A stretch of 64,000 nt of DNA, taken from NCBI GenBank assembly GCA_033032175.1, contig CM065312.1, forward strand, positions 2,604,001 through 2,668,000. Reading direction: 5' to 3'. The position numbers and the translations under genes were made by a program. Below, in pieces: positions 1 through 10,600 of the stretch; within the stretch, counting starts at the first letter, position 1; each line of letters begins with the position of its first letter. Below the pieces are notes generated by a model that saw nothing but the letters and a program-made list of their open reading frames with translations, did no database searches and was not told where the DNA came from. This stretch comes from Saturnia japonica (taxonomy: Eukaryota; Arthropoda; Insecta; Lepidoptera; Saturniidae).

Positions 1-403
1 ATTCCGTCGGGATGAAATAAATTGTCGGGAAAAATGATGAATTTAAAAAGATTAAGTGACGTATTTGACTTTTGAGAAAATGGGAAAATACGGAATCTTG
101 ACAAATGAAAGCGCGTAATGCGGCAGCCTCCTTTTTGGAATTGATTTACAGGAATTACAAAAAGAAATTTCTTTGATTCTAATGCCCATTCATTAATTTC
201 CCTATGTCCCTTCTTAATTAAGTTTTTTTAGGTTGGTCTATTTGTATGCTCGGAGATACTTTACGCGAGAAATTCATGATTTACCAATGGGAAAAGAACA
301 TTTTCAAGTACACCATTTATTTGGGCAATTTATTTAAATACCTGAGATTTTTTATTTTTCATGGTGAAATATGAATTATTCAATTAATTAGGTTCTTTTA
401 ATC
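1..403. other. AT-rich stretch, nothing recognised
   Basis: No frame, RNA motif or familiar repeat was recognised here. Confidence 0.5.
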
Positions 404-625
404 ATCATCATTCCCAGTTTAAGAGCTGACCATAGCTCACTGCTGAGCATAAGCCTTTCATCTTGTACGTCACTCGTCTCGGTCCTAAGCTTATTTGAAC
501 CTGATTTCTGTCAACTCATCAACCTTTTAGTCCACCTGCCCCGTCTACCTAGCAACATGTCTTGCTCAACTCCATTTCAATTTCGTGATTTTATTTCTAA
601 TGTCTCACTCAATCTTGTTGTTTGA
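404..625. repeat. Old interspersed repeat (CACTGCTGAGCATAAGCC type)
   Basis: The block contains CACTGCTGAGCATAAGCC, a decayed form of the 'ACTGCTGGGCAAAGGCC' motif of a widespread insect repeat. It continues with tracts resembling the same family (TGCTCAACTCCATTTCAATTTC). It is strongly diverged, with no open frame. Family placement is from memory of the repeat style. Confidence 0.45.
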
Positions 626-1985
626 AAATAAATTTGTATTTACTAGCATGGCGCGCTCCATGGCTCAAAAATTTATAAATTCATAAATCTTTCCATAATA
701 ATAGATGATTCGACGAGGTCTTTACTGCGGGTAGGAATCTAGATATTTATTTAAAATGGACAAATTTAAACGATATGAATATTTCAAGCAAACGCATAGA
801 CACTTTAGCTCCAATCTAAAGTCAATTACAGCCCTAGAGACAACATTTGCCAACCCCACTATGAAATTAGCGAGAAGCACAGTATAATATTCGACGTCCC
901 TAAATGAACGGTCGGGTTTATTTTTCACGGTCATGGAAGCAATTTGTTTGAATAAATTTAGCTTAAATTTACTTATCTAAATTAATGTTCGGCCGTCTAA
1001 AGGATTAGATTATATTTGCTGTTAGACCAAAGTTTATTTTAGTTATTTGTTTTATGTCTTTATATATCCTGTTACTGAGTTTATATACTTTTTTCATATC
1101 AAAATATTTTATTGTTTTAGGATGTTATTTATAAATAATTCATATTATGATGTCGATATGGCGGCTAGTCCATAATCGACAATACGGCCAGTTTTACATG
1201 GATTCCGTGCATACGTCGGTTTCTAAAATCCTATAATTAACAGTGATATTTGTTGTCATCATTTTGTTCTTTATTTAAAATACATTTCGAAAATATAATA
1301 AAAAACAACAACCAAATAACAGGACTTTAAAAACCAAAAGAGCCTAACTTTAGTAAAAAACTAATTACCAAATTATACTTTAAACTGTTCTGTAAAATCT
1401 CCATGAACATTATAATATTACGTAACTATTGTTTAGCGCGATGAAAGTGTTCTCAAAGAAACTCAACAAAAAGATCTCGAAAGATTAATTAACGCTTTGG
1501 AAGGTAAAATCGCTTTTTGTAATTTACTACAGTGTATTGTCGGTGAATATCGACCCGGTTTCTTAATTTATTTTGTAATTTGTCATAATTTTACTGTCGT
1601 TTATTAAGAAAACGCCTACGGGAAAGTTTTCATGTAATTTTATAAAATGATCTTAGTTACTTGTCTTTTCATAAATTTATCATCTGAGCTGACTGCTTTT
1701 GTTTTGTTTTAACATACGCTTATGCTCTAGGAGCTGACAGTTTAGTTGATATTATTTATCTTAAATCACTTTAGTTCAATGAAATCACAATAAAATCATA
1801 ACTAAGTTGATTGCTCAATAAAATTTTACATTACTTGTATTATTAGCAAAAAATGCTAAAACGTACCTACATCATCACTTTTATTTCTTGAACAATACTA
1901 ATTATCTATATATTCCTACAATGCTCTACATACTTTTTTTTTCTCTAGATAAACTATGCATATATAACAAGCAAAACAACTTCTG
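626..1985. other. AT-rich non-coding DNA
   Basis: Only short chance frames are present, and no splice-flanked coding stretch or known repeat was identified. Confidence 0.5.
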
Positions 1986-2105
1986 TTTTAAACGACTTTT
2001 AAAAAAGGGTGGAGGTTATCAATTCGAATCTATATTTTTTAAAAGGATGTTCATACATAACTTCTTTGTTTATGAACAGACTTGGATAATTCTTTTTTTG
2101 TTCTT
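1986..2105 (+). repeat. Left half of a GGAGGTT repeat, split by an insertion
   Basis: This matches the first half of the copy at 4716-4960: AAAAAAGGGTGGAGGTTATC, then a TTTGTTTATGAAC tract. It stops near ATAATTCTTTTTTTG, and the second half of the same repeat resumes about 510 bases later at 2613. Confidence 0.6.
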
Positions 2106-2170
2106 AAGAGCAACTGCTGGAACACTCCTATAGACAACAGATTTTCAGCTTAAAGTAGCTTGAACCAAAG
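2106..2170 (-). repeat. Fragment of tRNA-derived SINE (S1 family)
   Basis: The minus strand reads AAGCTGAAAATCTGT followed by CTATAGGAGTGTTCC, as in the middle of the S1 SINE copies at 5535 and 24355. The tRNA-like head is missing. Confidence 0.5.
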
Positions 2171-2189
2171 AAATTCATCTGTGACATAA

Positions 2190-2425
2190 CTCTCTTTGAA
2201 CTCCCCCTTCCCCAAAGAGCTCTGGAAACCCTACTCACTTCAAGAATACAACTCTGAGTTATTTGGTTGCGATCTTCCACCAGTCGGGCTGCCCTAAGTA
2301 GATCTACAAAACTTCTCTGTAACCTAAAAAATCAATCAATAGTGTTGAAGAGTTTGCTAGTGTTTCCATGCGTTTACGGCTTGTGTCTCGGATCCTGCTT
2401 GCTTCTGGTGTCGGTTTTGCTTGAT
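2190..2425 (-). repeat. Interspersed repeat G, minus copy
   Basis: It carries CCAGTCGGGCTGCCC and AAAGAGCTCTGGAAACCCTA. These are the reverse complement of tracts in the copies at 11855-12005 and 17975-18195. It sits inside the insertion that splits the repeat at 1986-2760, together with the S1 fragment. Confidence 0.55.
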
Positions 2426-2612
2426 GATGCATTTGGAACAGCTCGCATCGCCTCCTCGTATGGTCTCGTCAGGATGTTTCAGAGTCTGACGGCCGTGTCC
2501 GTACCACCTACTGCTGATGAATTCGTTATTTTAAACTAACTTTAAATAACCTCCTTTCTCAATTAGACAGTATATATAAATATATGTTTTCCAATATAGA
2601 TGACTCCTATAT
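2426..2612. other. Remainder of the insertion
   Basis: The sequence between repeat G and the right half of the split repeat was not identified. It includes a GC-richer tract at 2440-2520. Confidence 0.4.
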
Positions 2613-2760
2613 GATTCTTTTATCGTTGGAAAGGGGATATACCTCAAGGGTAATCCCATTATAATTTCATTGGCATAGGACCTTCAACTTAAAGATACAC
2701 CGGGAAATTCTTCATAATCATTGATGATGGATTTCTTTTCTGCTAAAAACTGTCTTGTAA
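2613..2760 (+). repeat. Right half of the split GGAGGTT repeat
   Basis: GTTGGAAAGGGGATATACC, then ATTTCATTGGCATAGGACC and TTCAACTTAAAGATACACC, match the second half of the copy at 4716-4960 in order and orientation. Confidence 0.6.
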
Positions 2761-2779
2761 AATATATTTTCCGTAAGTG

Positions 2780-3120
2780 TGTTTACCCATTTTAATTACA
2801 CGCCAGATACTTCATATTTATAATGATATCTGCAATTTGTCCGTGCTGGTATATTGTTATCAGATTCCGAAGTCATTACTTCATTTACAAAGTTCCAAAA
2901 CATAGTTTATTATTAATACCAGAAGTCAGTATTTAGAATTTTAAACTATTATTCCACTACTTAGTCACAAATATGTAATTTAGTATTAAATAAATATAAA
3001 GCTAACACTTATGAATAAATACATCTTTATAAATTCAAGTTAAAATATGATTCAAATAAATCGTATCAAGTCCTCACCACCACAAAACCACGCGTACTGT
3101 CGTATGCGGTGCCACAGCTA
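2780..3120 (+). repeat. Interspersed repeat D, copy 1
   Basis: It aligns by eye, in order, to 46050-46335. Shared tracts are TTACAC-CC-GATACT, CAATTTGTCCG, TTATTA-TAATACC and GTATTTAG-ATT. No coding content was seen. Confidence 0.5.
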
Positions 3121-3139
3121 CATTGTACAGCCCATCACA

Positions 3140-3310
3140 GTATGAACAAAAAAGTTTGCAAATTGTTACCTTTACCATACCGTGCAGATGTGGAATGTTC
3201 GCCCAACAAACAAGTTCCCACCTTCTTATGATATTGGGTCATTCAAACGAGTCGTAAACAAACATTCCAGCAGTTCGGCATGACACCTACGACTAGTTTG
3301 TGATATGTAC
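3140..3310 (+). pseudogene. C-terminal reverse-transcriptase remnant of a non-LTR retrotransposon
   Basis: Translation from about 3145 gives TKKFANCYLYHTVQMWN, then PPSYDIGSFKRVVNKH. That is the usual end of Jockey/CR1-type RT proteins, where a conserved W-N and P-F-K-R-H pattern precedes the stop. It resembles the remnants at 42537 and 36529. Only about 50 residues remain, so the element is a dead 3' fragment. The exact clade was not determined. Confidence 0.55.
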
Positions 3311-3560
3311 ATTTACTTATCGTCAGTTGCTATACCGTCAATCTATAGTAAGCGCGCGAGTTGAATGCAGTCGGGGCTGAGGTGAAAAACGGGAGCTTCT
3401 TTCCCCCCGACCGCATGCCTCGCCTCACGCGACCCTACTATAGTGATGTGAGTGCTGTCTTTGACATCTATCGTACGCTTACAGATGGCGTCAATATTTT
3501 AGTTCCGGCCCCGTGTTATTTTTGGTTTTTAATACTGTCTTATCCGAGTCCATCTATTTC
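3311..3560 (+). other. GC-richer block with a short open frame, origin unclear
   Basis: The open frame from 3364 to 3597 is unusually GC-rich over its first half for this window. It follows the RT remnant and may be part of the same or another repeat. No domain was recognised, and I do not regard it as a gene. Confidence 0.3.
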
Positions 3561-4715
3561 TGTTACAAAAAAACATGTTTTCATTCATCGCCAAGCATGA
3601 AAAATGGCGAAAAATAATTGTTTAAAAATGTTTGATAAATTTTTACCTTTATATTTATTATGTTAACCAAGATTTCAGTGTTACATTTAAAAACGACGTT
3701 GAAATTTATCGACGTTCACATTATCGATAGCAATCATTCTAATTAGGTTATAGCACTATCGAATTCCTTAGTTCTGCATTCAACTTTCGAGCTTTATATA
3801 TTAAGCTAGTTTTTTTTTAACTAAGAGAGAAATGTATGAACCATAAAATTATAATAGGTTATTGTAGAATTAAAAAAAAAACATAATTATATTTATGTCA
3901 CTAATTCATTCAACACAATGTAACATGGACCAAGTAATAAATACAAAAAAACTTTTACCATCAGTATTAATAACAAAACATCTTGGGTTCCAAATGATGG
4001 AATGGAAAATTTGCATTGTAAATTTTAAATTTCTACCTTCATGGCTTTTCTTATGGAGCTACATCGTCGCAATGCACGTAAAAGCACACATACTATAGAG
4101 AAAAAAGAAAGAACATTAGGTACGTACACTGAACAACTGCGTATTCTGACGCCTTTAATTATTCCGAGCAGTCATTATGTGTATCCAATTACCTACAGGT
4201 TTCACCTTAGTATTTGCTCTAACAAAGAGAATCGACGATAAATCCCAATACACTGTAGTCGCCCTTAATGGACTATCTCCTACTTACAGTCAAAGGCAGT
4301 ACAGGCCCATATTGCTAATCCGTTTCTATTAAAACTAGTGGAACGTATTTTTGCTATTTGTTTAGCGAAGATGATCTTAAATAAATTAAGAAAACATGTG
4401 TGCTTTATAAGTGAAGTACACAAAAATATGTTCCTTAAAATCTTTTTTTTTTAATTCCCTAAATCAGCAGAACTATCGACCACTCGTACTGTAGATACAC
4501 CAGGGCGTACAAGTGTGGTCGTCACACCGCTGGGCCAATTCGACGTCGTTAGTAGTCATGAAATCGAGGACTTGTATTACCCGTGTATAATGTTTAATGT
4601 GTTATATTATCTCATTCTCTCGCAGGCTAAATCCTATAAATGTATGTCTATCTCTTTTTAGTATGGTTTTTTCGTTTCATATAGGTTCAAATCACAAAAC
4701 TGCTTAAGAAATTTT
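3561..4715. other. AT-rich non-coding DNA
   Basis: Two overlapping short frames at 3895-4241 have no recognisable protein. Nothing else was identified. Confidence 0.45.
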
Positions 4716-4960
4716 TAACCAACCTCAAAAAAAGACGGAGGTTAATGGATATTCAGCCATAACTTATTTGTTTATGAACCGATTTAGGTAATACTTTTTT
4801 CGTTGGAAAGGGGATACCTCAAGGGTGCTCGCTCTTTAATTTCATTGGCATTGGACCTTCAACTTCGAAGATACATCAGGGATACAAAATAATTGAAGTT
4901 GGTATTCGTTTTTGTTAAAAATCGTCTTGTCCCTTCGAAATTGTAAAGAATATATGTGTA
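4716..4960 (+). repeat. GGAGGTT repeat, most intact copy
   Basis: It starts AACCTCAAAAAAAGACGGAG and continues through GTTTATGAACCGATTTAGG, GTTGGAAAGGGGATACCTC and TTCAACTTCGAAGATACATC. This copy shows the order of the halves found separated at 1986 and 2613. The family head (ACCGACTTCAAAAAAGGAGG) recurs at 27388. Confidence 0.65.
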
Positions 4961-5534
4961 TAACCAATATAATATTGTTTCAAACGTATTTAATACAAGT
5001 ATTCAAATAAAACCTAAAAGTAATAAACAAATTTAATCCAATTTTGAAAGTAGGTGGCATAAAATAAGTTCGATCCATAAAATTTCAAAGGCATAAACCA
5101 ATTCAAATTCAATCACATTAGGTTGTAAAGCAATCGAGTTGATTCCACACACGTGTCGGACGCATAGCGTCCTTCCTGGCACGTCGACCTCTGCGTGTAA
5201 GGCGCCCACGCTGTCTGACTCTTTCTCAACTAGGTCATGGCATGTTACCTTACCTACATTTTCTTCGATTTATCTTTCTATATGTAAAAGAAAAGATTCT
5301 GACTGATGGGAGATCAACGTAGATATGAAACTACTGCAACCACATATATAAAATTTGAATAATACCTTCATATTATGATTTAGAAGTGCAGCTAAGTTCT
5401 TTTTTAATTTATTTACTATCACAGATTAAAAATAATTTGTTTAAAAAGTAATGTAAATTTTGAGGTTAGAGGAATGAATTTGTAATTTTTTAATCGGTTT
5501 GTATTCTAACGTTATTGAACATAATCTCACTTGA
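4961..5534. other. Non-coding DNA with a GC-rich patch at 5140-5230
   Basis: The patch CACACGTGTCGGACGCATAG and the bases after it stand out from the AT-rich surroundings and include the E-box CACGTG. No gene was recognised. Confidence 0.35.
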
Positions 5535-5830
5535 AGCAATCATAGCTTAGTGGTAGCGTGTACGGACACCATGTCGATTGCCGTGAGTTCGAATCCCTGC
5601 AATGAGCCTGAGCTTTCAGTGAAGGAAAACGTCATGATGAAACCATGCATGGTGCAGACATCTTCTAATGCCCGCCTTGCTAGTTAGCTACCACCCTCGA
5701 GTTGAAAATCCGTCATCAAGCTCCTATTCCTATGGGTAGTGTTTCGGCAGCTAGACTAGAGAGTCAGTTAGTCCCCTCACTACACTTCGCGTTTTACAAT
5801 CTTGTGTCAAATTGTCACCTAATACCAGAG
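5535..5830 (+). mobile_element. tRNA-derived SINE (S1), plus copy
   Basis: The head carries a polymerase III A-box match (TAGCTTAGTGG) and a B-box match (GAGTTCGAATCCC) at tRNA-like spacing. The S1 body follows: AGCTTTCAGTGAAGGAAAAC, GATGAAACCATGCATGG and CTACCACCCTCGAGTTG. Near-identical order is seen on the minus strand at 24355-24640. It moves with LINE machinery; no protein is expected. Confidence 0.75.
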
Positions 5831-6462
5831 AAAAAAACTTGAATGTTAAGAATCGCAGTAGCCATAGTAGAAAATTTGGAAAGAATCGAGCTCCGAAACA
5901 CACTTAGTCATACCATTAGCCACATCGCGACATATTTCAATGAGTAAATTATAATAATCAGTGATGTATGGTTTCATCAAACGTTTTTGTTCATTGAAAA
6001 GTTAGGACCATATTTGGATTTTGAACCCAGATTGGTTCCACTGCGCCAGAATGATTTAAATTCATTTATTCCAGCATGTGAGTAAAAAAGTTATAAGTAG
6101 GGGTACTCTGTTTTCCCATAGGTGACGTATTAATAATATTATTATTTTATTTTAAGATTCTGTTGACCTTTACGTTCGTCTGTTCATTGGGCATAGTAAC
6201 TGTACCGTTATGCGCTTCGGGTCACTGATCATATAGAGTTGAGGATGTAACCTTTGCAAATTATCCTTCTCGTTACGTTGAGTTTCTTACACCCATATAT
6301 TATGTATGACTAGGCAGTGTATATCGAGAAAAACGTTTGTCTACTCCAGTAGTCAATTACTCCATCACAGCGTCACTTATCACTTTAACGGACAGCATAA
6401 AAAACTTCATGAAAAAATAAATAGATCTACCAACCGATCGGTTGGAGTTCCAAAATAAAAAA
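5831..6462. other. Non-coding DNA, nothing recognised
   Basis: No coherent frame or familiar repeat was found. Confidence 0.4.
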
Positions 6463-6487
6463 ATCTTTATTCAATTTAGGCCTTAAG
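6463..6487 (-). repeat. LINE 3' tail, distal piece
   Basis: The minus strand reads CTTAAGGCCTAAATTGAATA, the last part of the LINE tail seen intact at 10160-10310. The rest of the tail continues at 7167 after an insertion. Confidence 0.7.
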
Positions 6488-7166
6488 GTTGCCAGTCTAC
6501 TAATGCGGAGCGAGGATGCGGAGTTTTGTCGACCAATAATAGTATTGCATAAAAATCTTAGCTCCGCACCAGTGGACATGGACTTGCGAGGTTTATTCAA
6601 ATTTCATACATTTTATAAATATGCGGGGCGGGGAAACCGAGCGGGCAAGCGGAGCGGAGAAACGGAGTCCGTACAACTAGCCCGCCGCCGCACAGTGGTT
6701 CAAAATTTGAAGAATTATTAAAATACAAATTCCTAATTACAAGATTTAGAAATTTTAGAAGATTTTTTTTCTGTAACGTGACATCAAATTTTAACTTTGA
6801 TTTTGTTATACTTTAACTAGTTTTAGTTAATCTTCGAGTACTTGCTGTTGCAGATTAGGCTTCTGCGAACCCCAAATAAAAATAGACTTCTCAGTTGAAA
6901 TCGTTTTGTGAGAAAAAATAAAAAGTGAATAAAGAAACTCTTTTCTTAAAAACTATTGAATATGAAAATTTATCCAAGATCAAAATTTATTAAGTTATTC
7001 TCGCAAAAATACACCTCGAAAATATCAGTATTATTTCTATTTTACGATTCCAGACCCGCTGTTCGCCACCCGCTTTGAATAACTCGCAACACAGCTCCGC
7101 AGCCTCGCTCAGCTTCAATGGACAGACACAGTCCGTAACACAGCTCCGCATCATTGGACAGGCAAC
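6488..7166. mobile_element. 679-bp non-autonomous DNA transposon (MITE) nested in a LINE tail
   Basis: The element begins GTTGCCAGTCTACTAATGCG and ends in the imperfect reverse complement, whose minus strand starts GTTGCCTGTCCAATGATGCG. It is bracketed by TTAAG on the left and CTAAG on the right, where the uninterrupted LINE tail has a single TTAAG. This looks like a target duplication with one substitution. The inner ends are rich in GCGGAGC/GCTCCGC motifs in both orientations, as in subterminal repeats. It encodes no transposase; its 72-codon frame at 6503-6721 is incidental. Superfamily is undetermined: TTAA-like targeting suggests piggyBac-like, but the ends do not look canonical. Confidence 0.75.
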
Positions 7167-7310
7167 CTAAGAAGGCACTTATGAACATCAGAATCCTACT
7201 ACCGGTTTCGAAAACATTCCAGTCATCGAAAATAACCGACAAGAAACTCGATTGTGTTTATCTTTTTTTTAAATTGTACAAAAGTATTAATTTAATAGTG
7301 TTAATATCTA
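7167..7310 (-). repeat. LINE 3' tail, proximal piece
   Basis: The minus strand reads GAGTTTCTTGTCGG, AAACCGGTAGTAGG and ATAAGTGCCTTCTTAG, matching the tail at 10160-10310. It joins the piece at 6463-6487 once the insertion is removed. Confidence 0.7.
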
Positions 7311-7313
7311 ATA

Positions 7314-7470
7314 CTAGCTCTGCCCGCGACTTTGTCCGCTTGGTATGATATATTACTTCGTGTATGAAAAACAGCAACTAAATAAAAAGCTCCCCTTAAC
7401 TTTATTTTTATAATCCGTTAATATTTGTTATATTCCCCTTAACTTTATTTTTATAATTGGATAATAATGC
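7314..7470 (-). mobile_element. Helitron-like non-autonomous element, 3' end and partial body
   Basis: The plus strand reads A-CTAGCTCTGCCCGCGAC, so the minus strand ends GGGCAGAGCTAG|T, the CTAG terminus expected of Helitrons next to a T. The body (GAAAAACAGCAACTAAATAA) matches the reverse complement of 18985-19526. A short direct duplication of CCCCTTAACTTTATTTTTAT lies at about 7394 and 7435. Confidence 0.55.
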
Positions 7471-7689
7471 TTTACACATAGTATGTCTGTTTAATGTAAT
7501 TTAATATAATCCTGATAGCGCAAACACCAAACAACATCTATCGTAGAAAATTTAGATCGAGTAGATATTTTAAACCTTTATTTATTTAAAAACATTTAAG
7601 AATAATGATAAAATCCATCCTTAACTTATGAATATAAGTACTTAAAGAAAATATACTTACAGTGAATACATATGAAATCAATTTCATGA

Positions 7690-7893
7690 TAATTTAAACC
7701 AAGCCGTACAGCGCCATCTATGAATACTCCTGGAAAAAAATAAAAGAAGTTCGATTTATTGCTTTTTTATTTTTAAAAAACCGTCATTTTTGAAGGTAGA
7801 TCTATGAATAGTGGTATTTAGCACTTCAGTTAGAAAGTAAAAAATATGGGACATAACTAACTATGACGCAAGCGAAGCCGCCGGAAAAGCGCT
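7690..7893 (+). mobile_element. Helitron-like element, opposite-facing copy
   Basis: The plus strand ends GCGAAGCCGCCGGAAAAGCG near 7890, a decayed form of the family 3' end. Its left end is not clear. It faces the copy at 7314. Confidence 0.4.
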
Positions 7894-8154
7894 GGTCTCA
7901 TACATACCAATATATATATTTTTATAGATAAGTAAGTTCTATCAATTACCATTTCGTAAACTCCAGCATAAACAACTACACGCGACCACCATAAATACAG
8001 TTTATTTAATGCCCTCTTCAGTGACTTGCAGCGAGGCTATGCGTGCCCAAATTAACCAATGTTTTTTTTAAATGCAAATAGCCACGTGACTTGTATTGTT
8101 GCAAGACATTATGCTGACTTCATTCGTTGTTGGATATAGTGTGTATATTATTGA
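7894..8154. other. Non-coding DNA, nothing recognised
   Basis: No gene or familiar repeat was identified. Confidence 0.4.
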
Positions 8155-8400
8155 CTAGCTACTGCTCGCGACTTCGTAGGTCTTAATTATAATGTAAAAT
8201 GAAATAGCAATAAAACATGGCCTATGAGTAACATGAACTACGAGAATTTAGTTTTCTTTAGTGAAAGTACTGCTAAACCCCCAGAGATTGCTATTTAAAA
8301 ACAAATAGCTTATAACTATACAACACAATTAGTAAAAGTGAAGTGTCTGTTTGTAATGTCAAAATAACAGCTTTTTACTAAATACATATCAAAGTATATA
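8155..8400 (-). mobile_element. Helitron-like element, minus copy
   Basis: CTAGCTACTGCTCGCGACTT on the plus strand marks the minus-strand 3' end beside an A/T junction. The body differs from that at 8425-8826, as expected of short elements sharing only their 3' terminus. The left (5') end is approximate. Confidence 0.5.
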
Positions 8401-8424
8401 CGATACCTATAACAAAAAACCCAT

Positions 8425-8826
8425 TTTTAAAATTTTTGTCTATCTGTCTGTTTGTTCCGGGTGATCTCTGAAACGGTTGGAGCGATTTTGACGGGACTTT
8501 CACTGGTAGATAGCTGTTTTTATAGGGAGTAACTTAGGCTACTTTTATTTTAGAAAACATAATTAGGGTTCCGCACAAATAAAAAGAAACTAGTCATGGT
8601 GAATCAATTCGGGCGTTTAAATAGTTTATCCTCAGTAAACCATAAGAGATATAGCAAATTAATATACTAAATAATTGTAGACATTAAAAAAACCAACAAA
8701 AAAGTCGGCGAGAGTATATATCTATGTTTTAAGCATTTTTTTGTCTTTAAAAGAGCCGGGAGCGAGGAAATAAGATTCGCGCGGGCATTCTGTAGTACGC
8801 GTGAGCGAAGCCGCAGGCACAGCTAG
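8425..8826 (+). mobile_element. Helitron-like element, plus copy
   Basis: It ends GAAGCCGCAGGCACAGCTAG followed by T. The body includes GTCTGTTTGTTCCGGGTG, TTTTGACGGGACTTTCA and AACTTAGGCTACTTTTA. It is the reverse complement, in order, of the copy at 59098-59385. Confidence 0.6.
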
Positions 8827-9600
8827 TGTCTTTATAATTTCTACATTCTCTGAATGGTAATAACAAATAAGTAGTTAACAGTATTTATTATTAAAAAATT
8901 AAATAAATAATGATACTAATTGTTCAAAATATTAACGTTTATTATATCACGTGTGGTTTTCTCAACCTTGTTTTCTTCATGGTCAAATAAGTATCAGTGT
9001 TATTTTCAAGTTCATGACTATAGATTTATACTACATGTGATACATATTTTAACATACTCATCAGAAACCTTTTTAATTTTAAACATATATGTTTTTCGTT
9101 TTTCAAAGGATATAATCCAAGAATAAATACAAACGTTGTAATTAATTGCATACTACTGATAAATACGGTTTCGAGTACTACGAACTACCTATAAATGGGA
9201 AAACAAAAATATTTATTAAGAAAATGTAATATCTTACAGATAACAAAAAAGATAATGTACATTAGCAGATACAATATTTCGTTAAATCTCATTCGGGTGG
9301 ATTCAACCAAATCGGTTCTGCAATTCCAAAACTTAGTAAGGATCATTTAAAATCGAATTTTCGCATACTCCATCATTCTAGATATTACAACATCGAAATC
9401 CATTTTCAAAATATATAAAGATAATAAACAACGAATACAAAAACTATATTTAAAGTATCAACTATATATCAATGCAAAGCTCAACAAGATGGAATTACAT
9501 TTCTAAAATTTGCTACCTCCTACCTGCCTACAAGTTGTGAAATGGTAATTGTTTCTTGATTTTCATAATAACACGAATAAAACTGCTTGATAGGCATATA
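8827..9600. other. AT-rich non-coding DNA
   Basis: The upstream part of the LINE at 9603 may extend here, but no RT motif could be read with confidence. Confidence 0.4.
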
Positions 9601-9602
9601 AA

Positions 9603-10312
9603 ATAGCTACCACGCTTTATAACTCAATCTTTAATGTCCTACGGTATTTTACTGTGAGGTTTAGCAGCTGAAGTAGATACCATATTTATATTACAAAAAC
9701 GGGCAGTTCGAGCAATTTATGATAAAGGACCACGCGAATCATTGAGGAATAAATTTCAAGAATTTAGTATCTTAACTTAGCCTTCCCAATACATCTTGGA
9801 AAATATAATGTATGTTCGGAAATATAAAGATAATTTTGAAATTTTAACTAACACGCACAATTTCAATATTATAAAAGAAATAAATATAAAATAGTAATTT
9901 CGTCTTTTAGACTTAGTAAAAGAAATAGAAGTTTTTTGGGTAATTGTGTTAGGTTCTATAATAAACTTCCTAAGCACGTTACCCATTTGGCGGATAATAA
10001 GTTCAAGAATCTTGTTAAGCTGGTTTTATTGTCGAAGGGGTATTACATGGTGGCTGATTACGTAAATGATGGTGATGTCTGGATGTTTCTCTCTCTGTAC
10101 ATCTACTGAAAATGATTATAACTGTATTTAATTAAATACTGTAAAACCAATTAAAAAAAAGATAATAAGATGTTAATCAACCCGATCGAGTTTCTTGTCA
10201 GTTCTTCTTGATGGCTGGGATGTTTTCCGAACCGGTGGTAGATAGCTGTTTTGACACTCATAAGTGCCTTCTTAAGGCCTAAATTGAATAAAAGATATTT
10301 TTTGTTTTAATT
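9603..10312 (+). pseudogene. Non-LTR retrotransposon 3' end: RT C-terminus plus 3' tail
   Basis: From about 9635 one reads SYGILL-stop-GLAAEVD, then ILQKRAVRAIYDKGPRESLR, the stretch just past the RT catalytic domain. The Trp expected after SYGILL is a stop. A second stop follows FSILT, and there is a frame change near 9905. Downstream comes VRFYNKLPKHVTHLADNKF and YVNDGDVW, then a stop and a 3' tail with GAGTTTCTTGTC, CCGAACCGGTGGTAG and AAGTGCCTTCTTAAGGCC. Remnants of the same family lie at 15835, 43470, 42296 (minus) and 6463-7310 (minus). It is dead and truncated at the 5' end; clade Jockey/CR1-like, not proven. Confidence 0.75.
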
Positions 10313-10329
10313 TTGATTCAAATATATTA

Positions 10330-10600
10330 TACGACACGACAACTGGATCAAACTGGATCCTGGAACTGGATCAGTAAGTGGTACCATTCTGGCATAGCTT
10401 AGGCCAACAACTATCCAAAAACAAGGGCGACCACCGAAAGTCGTCTTTGTCATACCGGCCTGCAAACCTTTTGGCACTTGAATGGCGTGACATACCCCGG
10501 CTGATCCCGAAACGCGACAAACCAAAACAGAGTCACTATGATGGGTGTTACACTGGAGGTCACAATTGTCATGGCCTACTATCCAAAATCATTGTTTAGT
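10330..10600 (+). repeat. Interspersed repeat C, diverged copy
   Basis: CGGCTGATCCCGAAACGCGA and AGAGTCACTATGATGG match copies at 47590 and 53185. It is preceded by three closely spaced AACTGGATC units at about 10340-10370. Short frames on both strands follow from the GC content and are not genes. Confidence 0.55.

Noticed and set aside
5535..5600. tRNA gene
   Set aside because: A- and B-boxes are present, but the arms do not pair as a cloverleaf and the sequence continues as a SINE body.
6503..6721. 72-codon frame rich in Arg
   Set aside because: It lies within the inverted-repeat element and reflects its GC-rich subterminal motifs.
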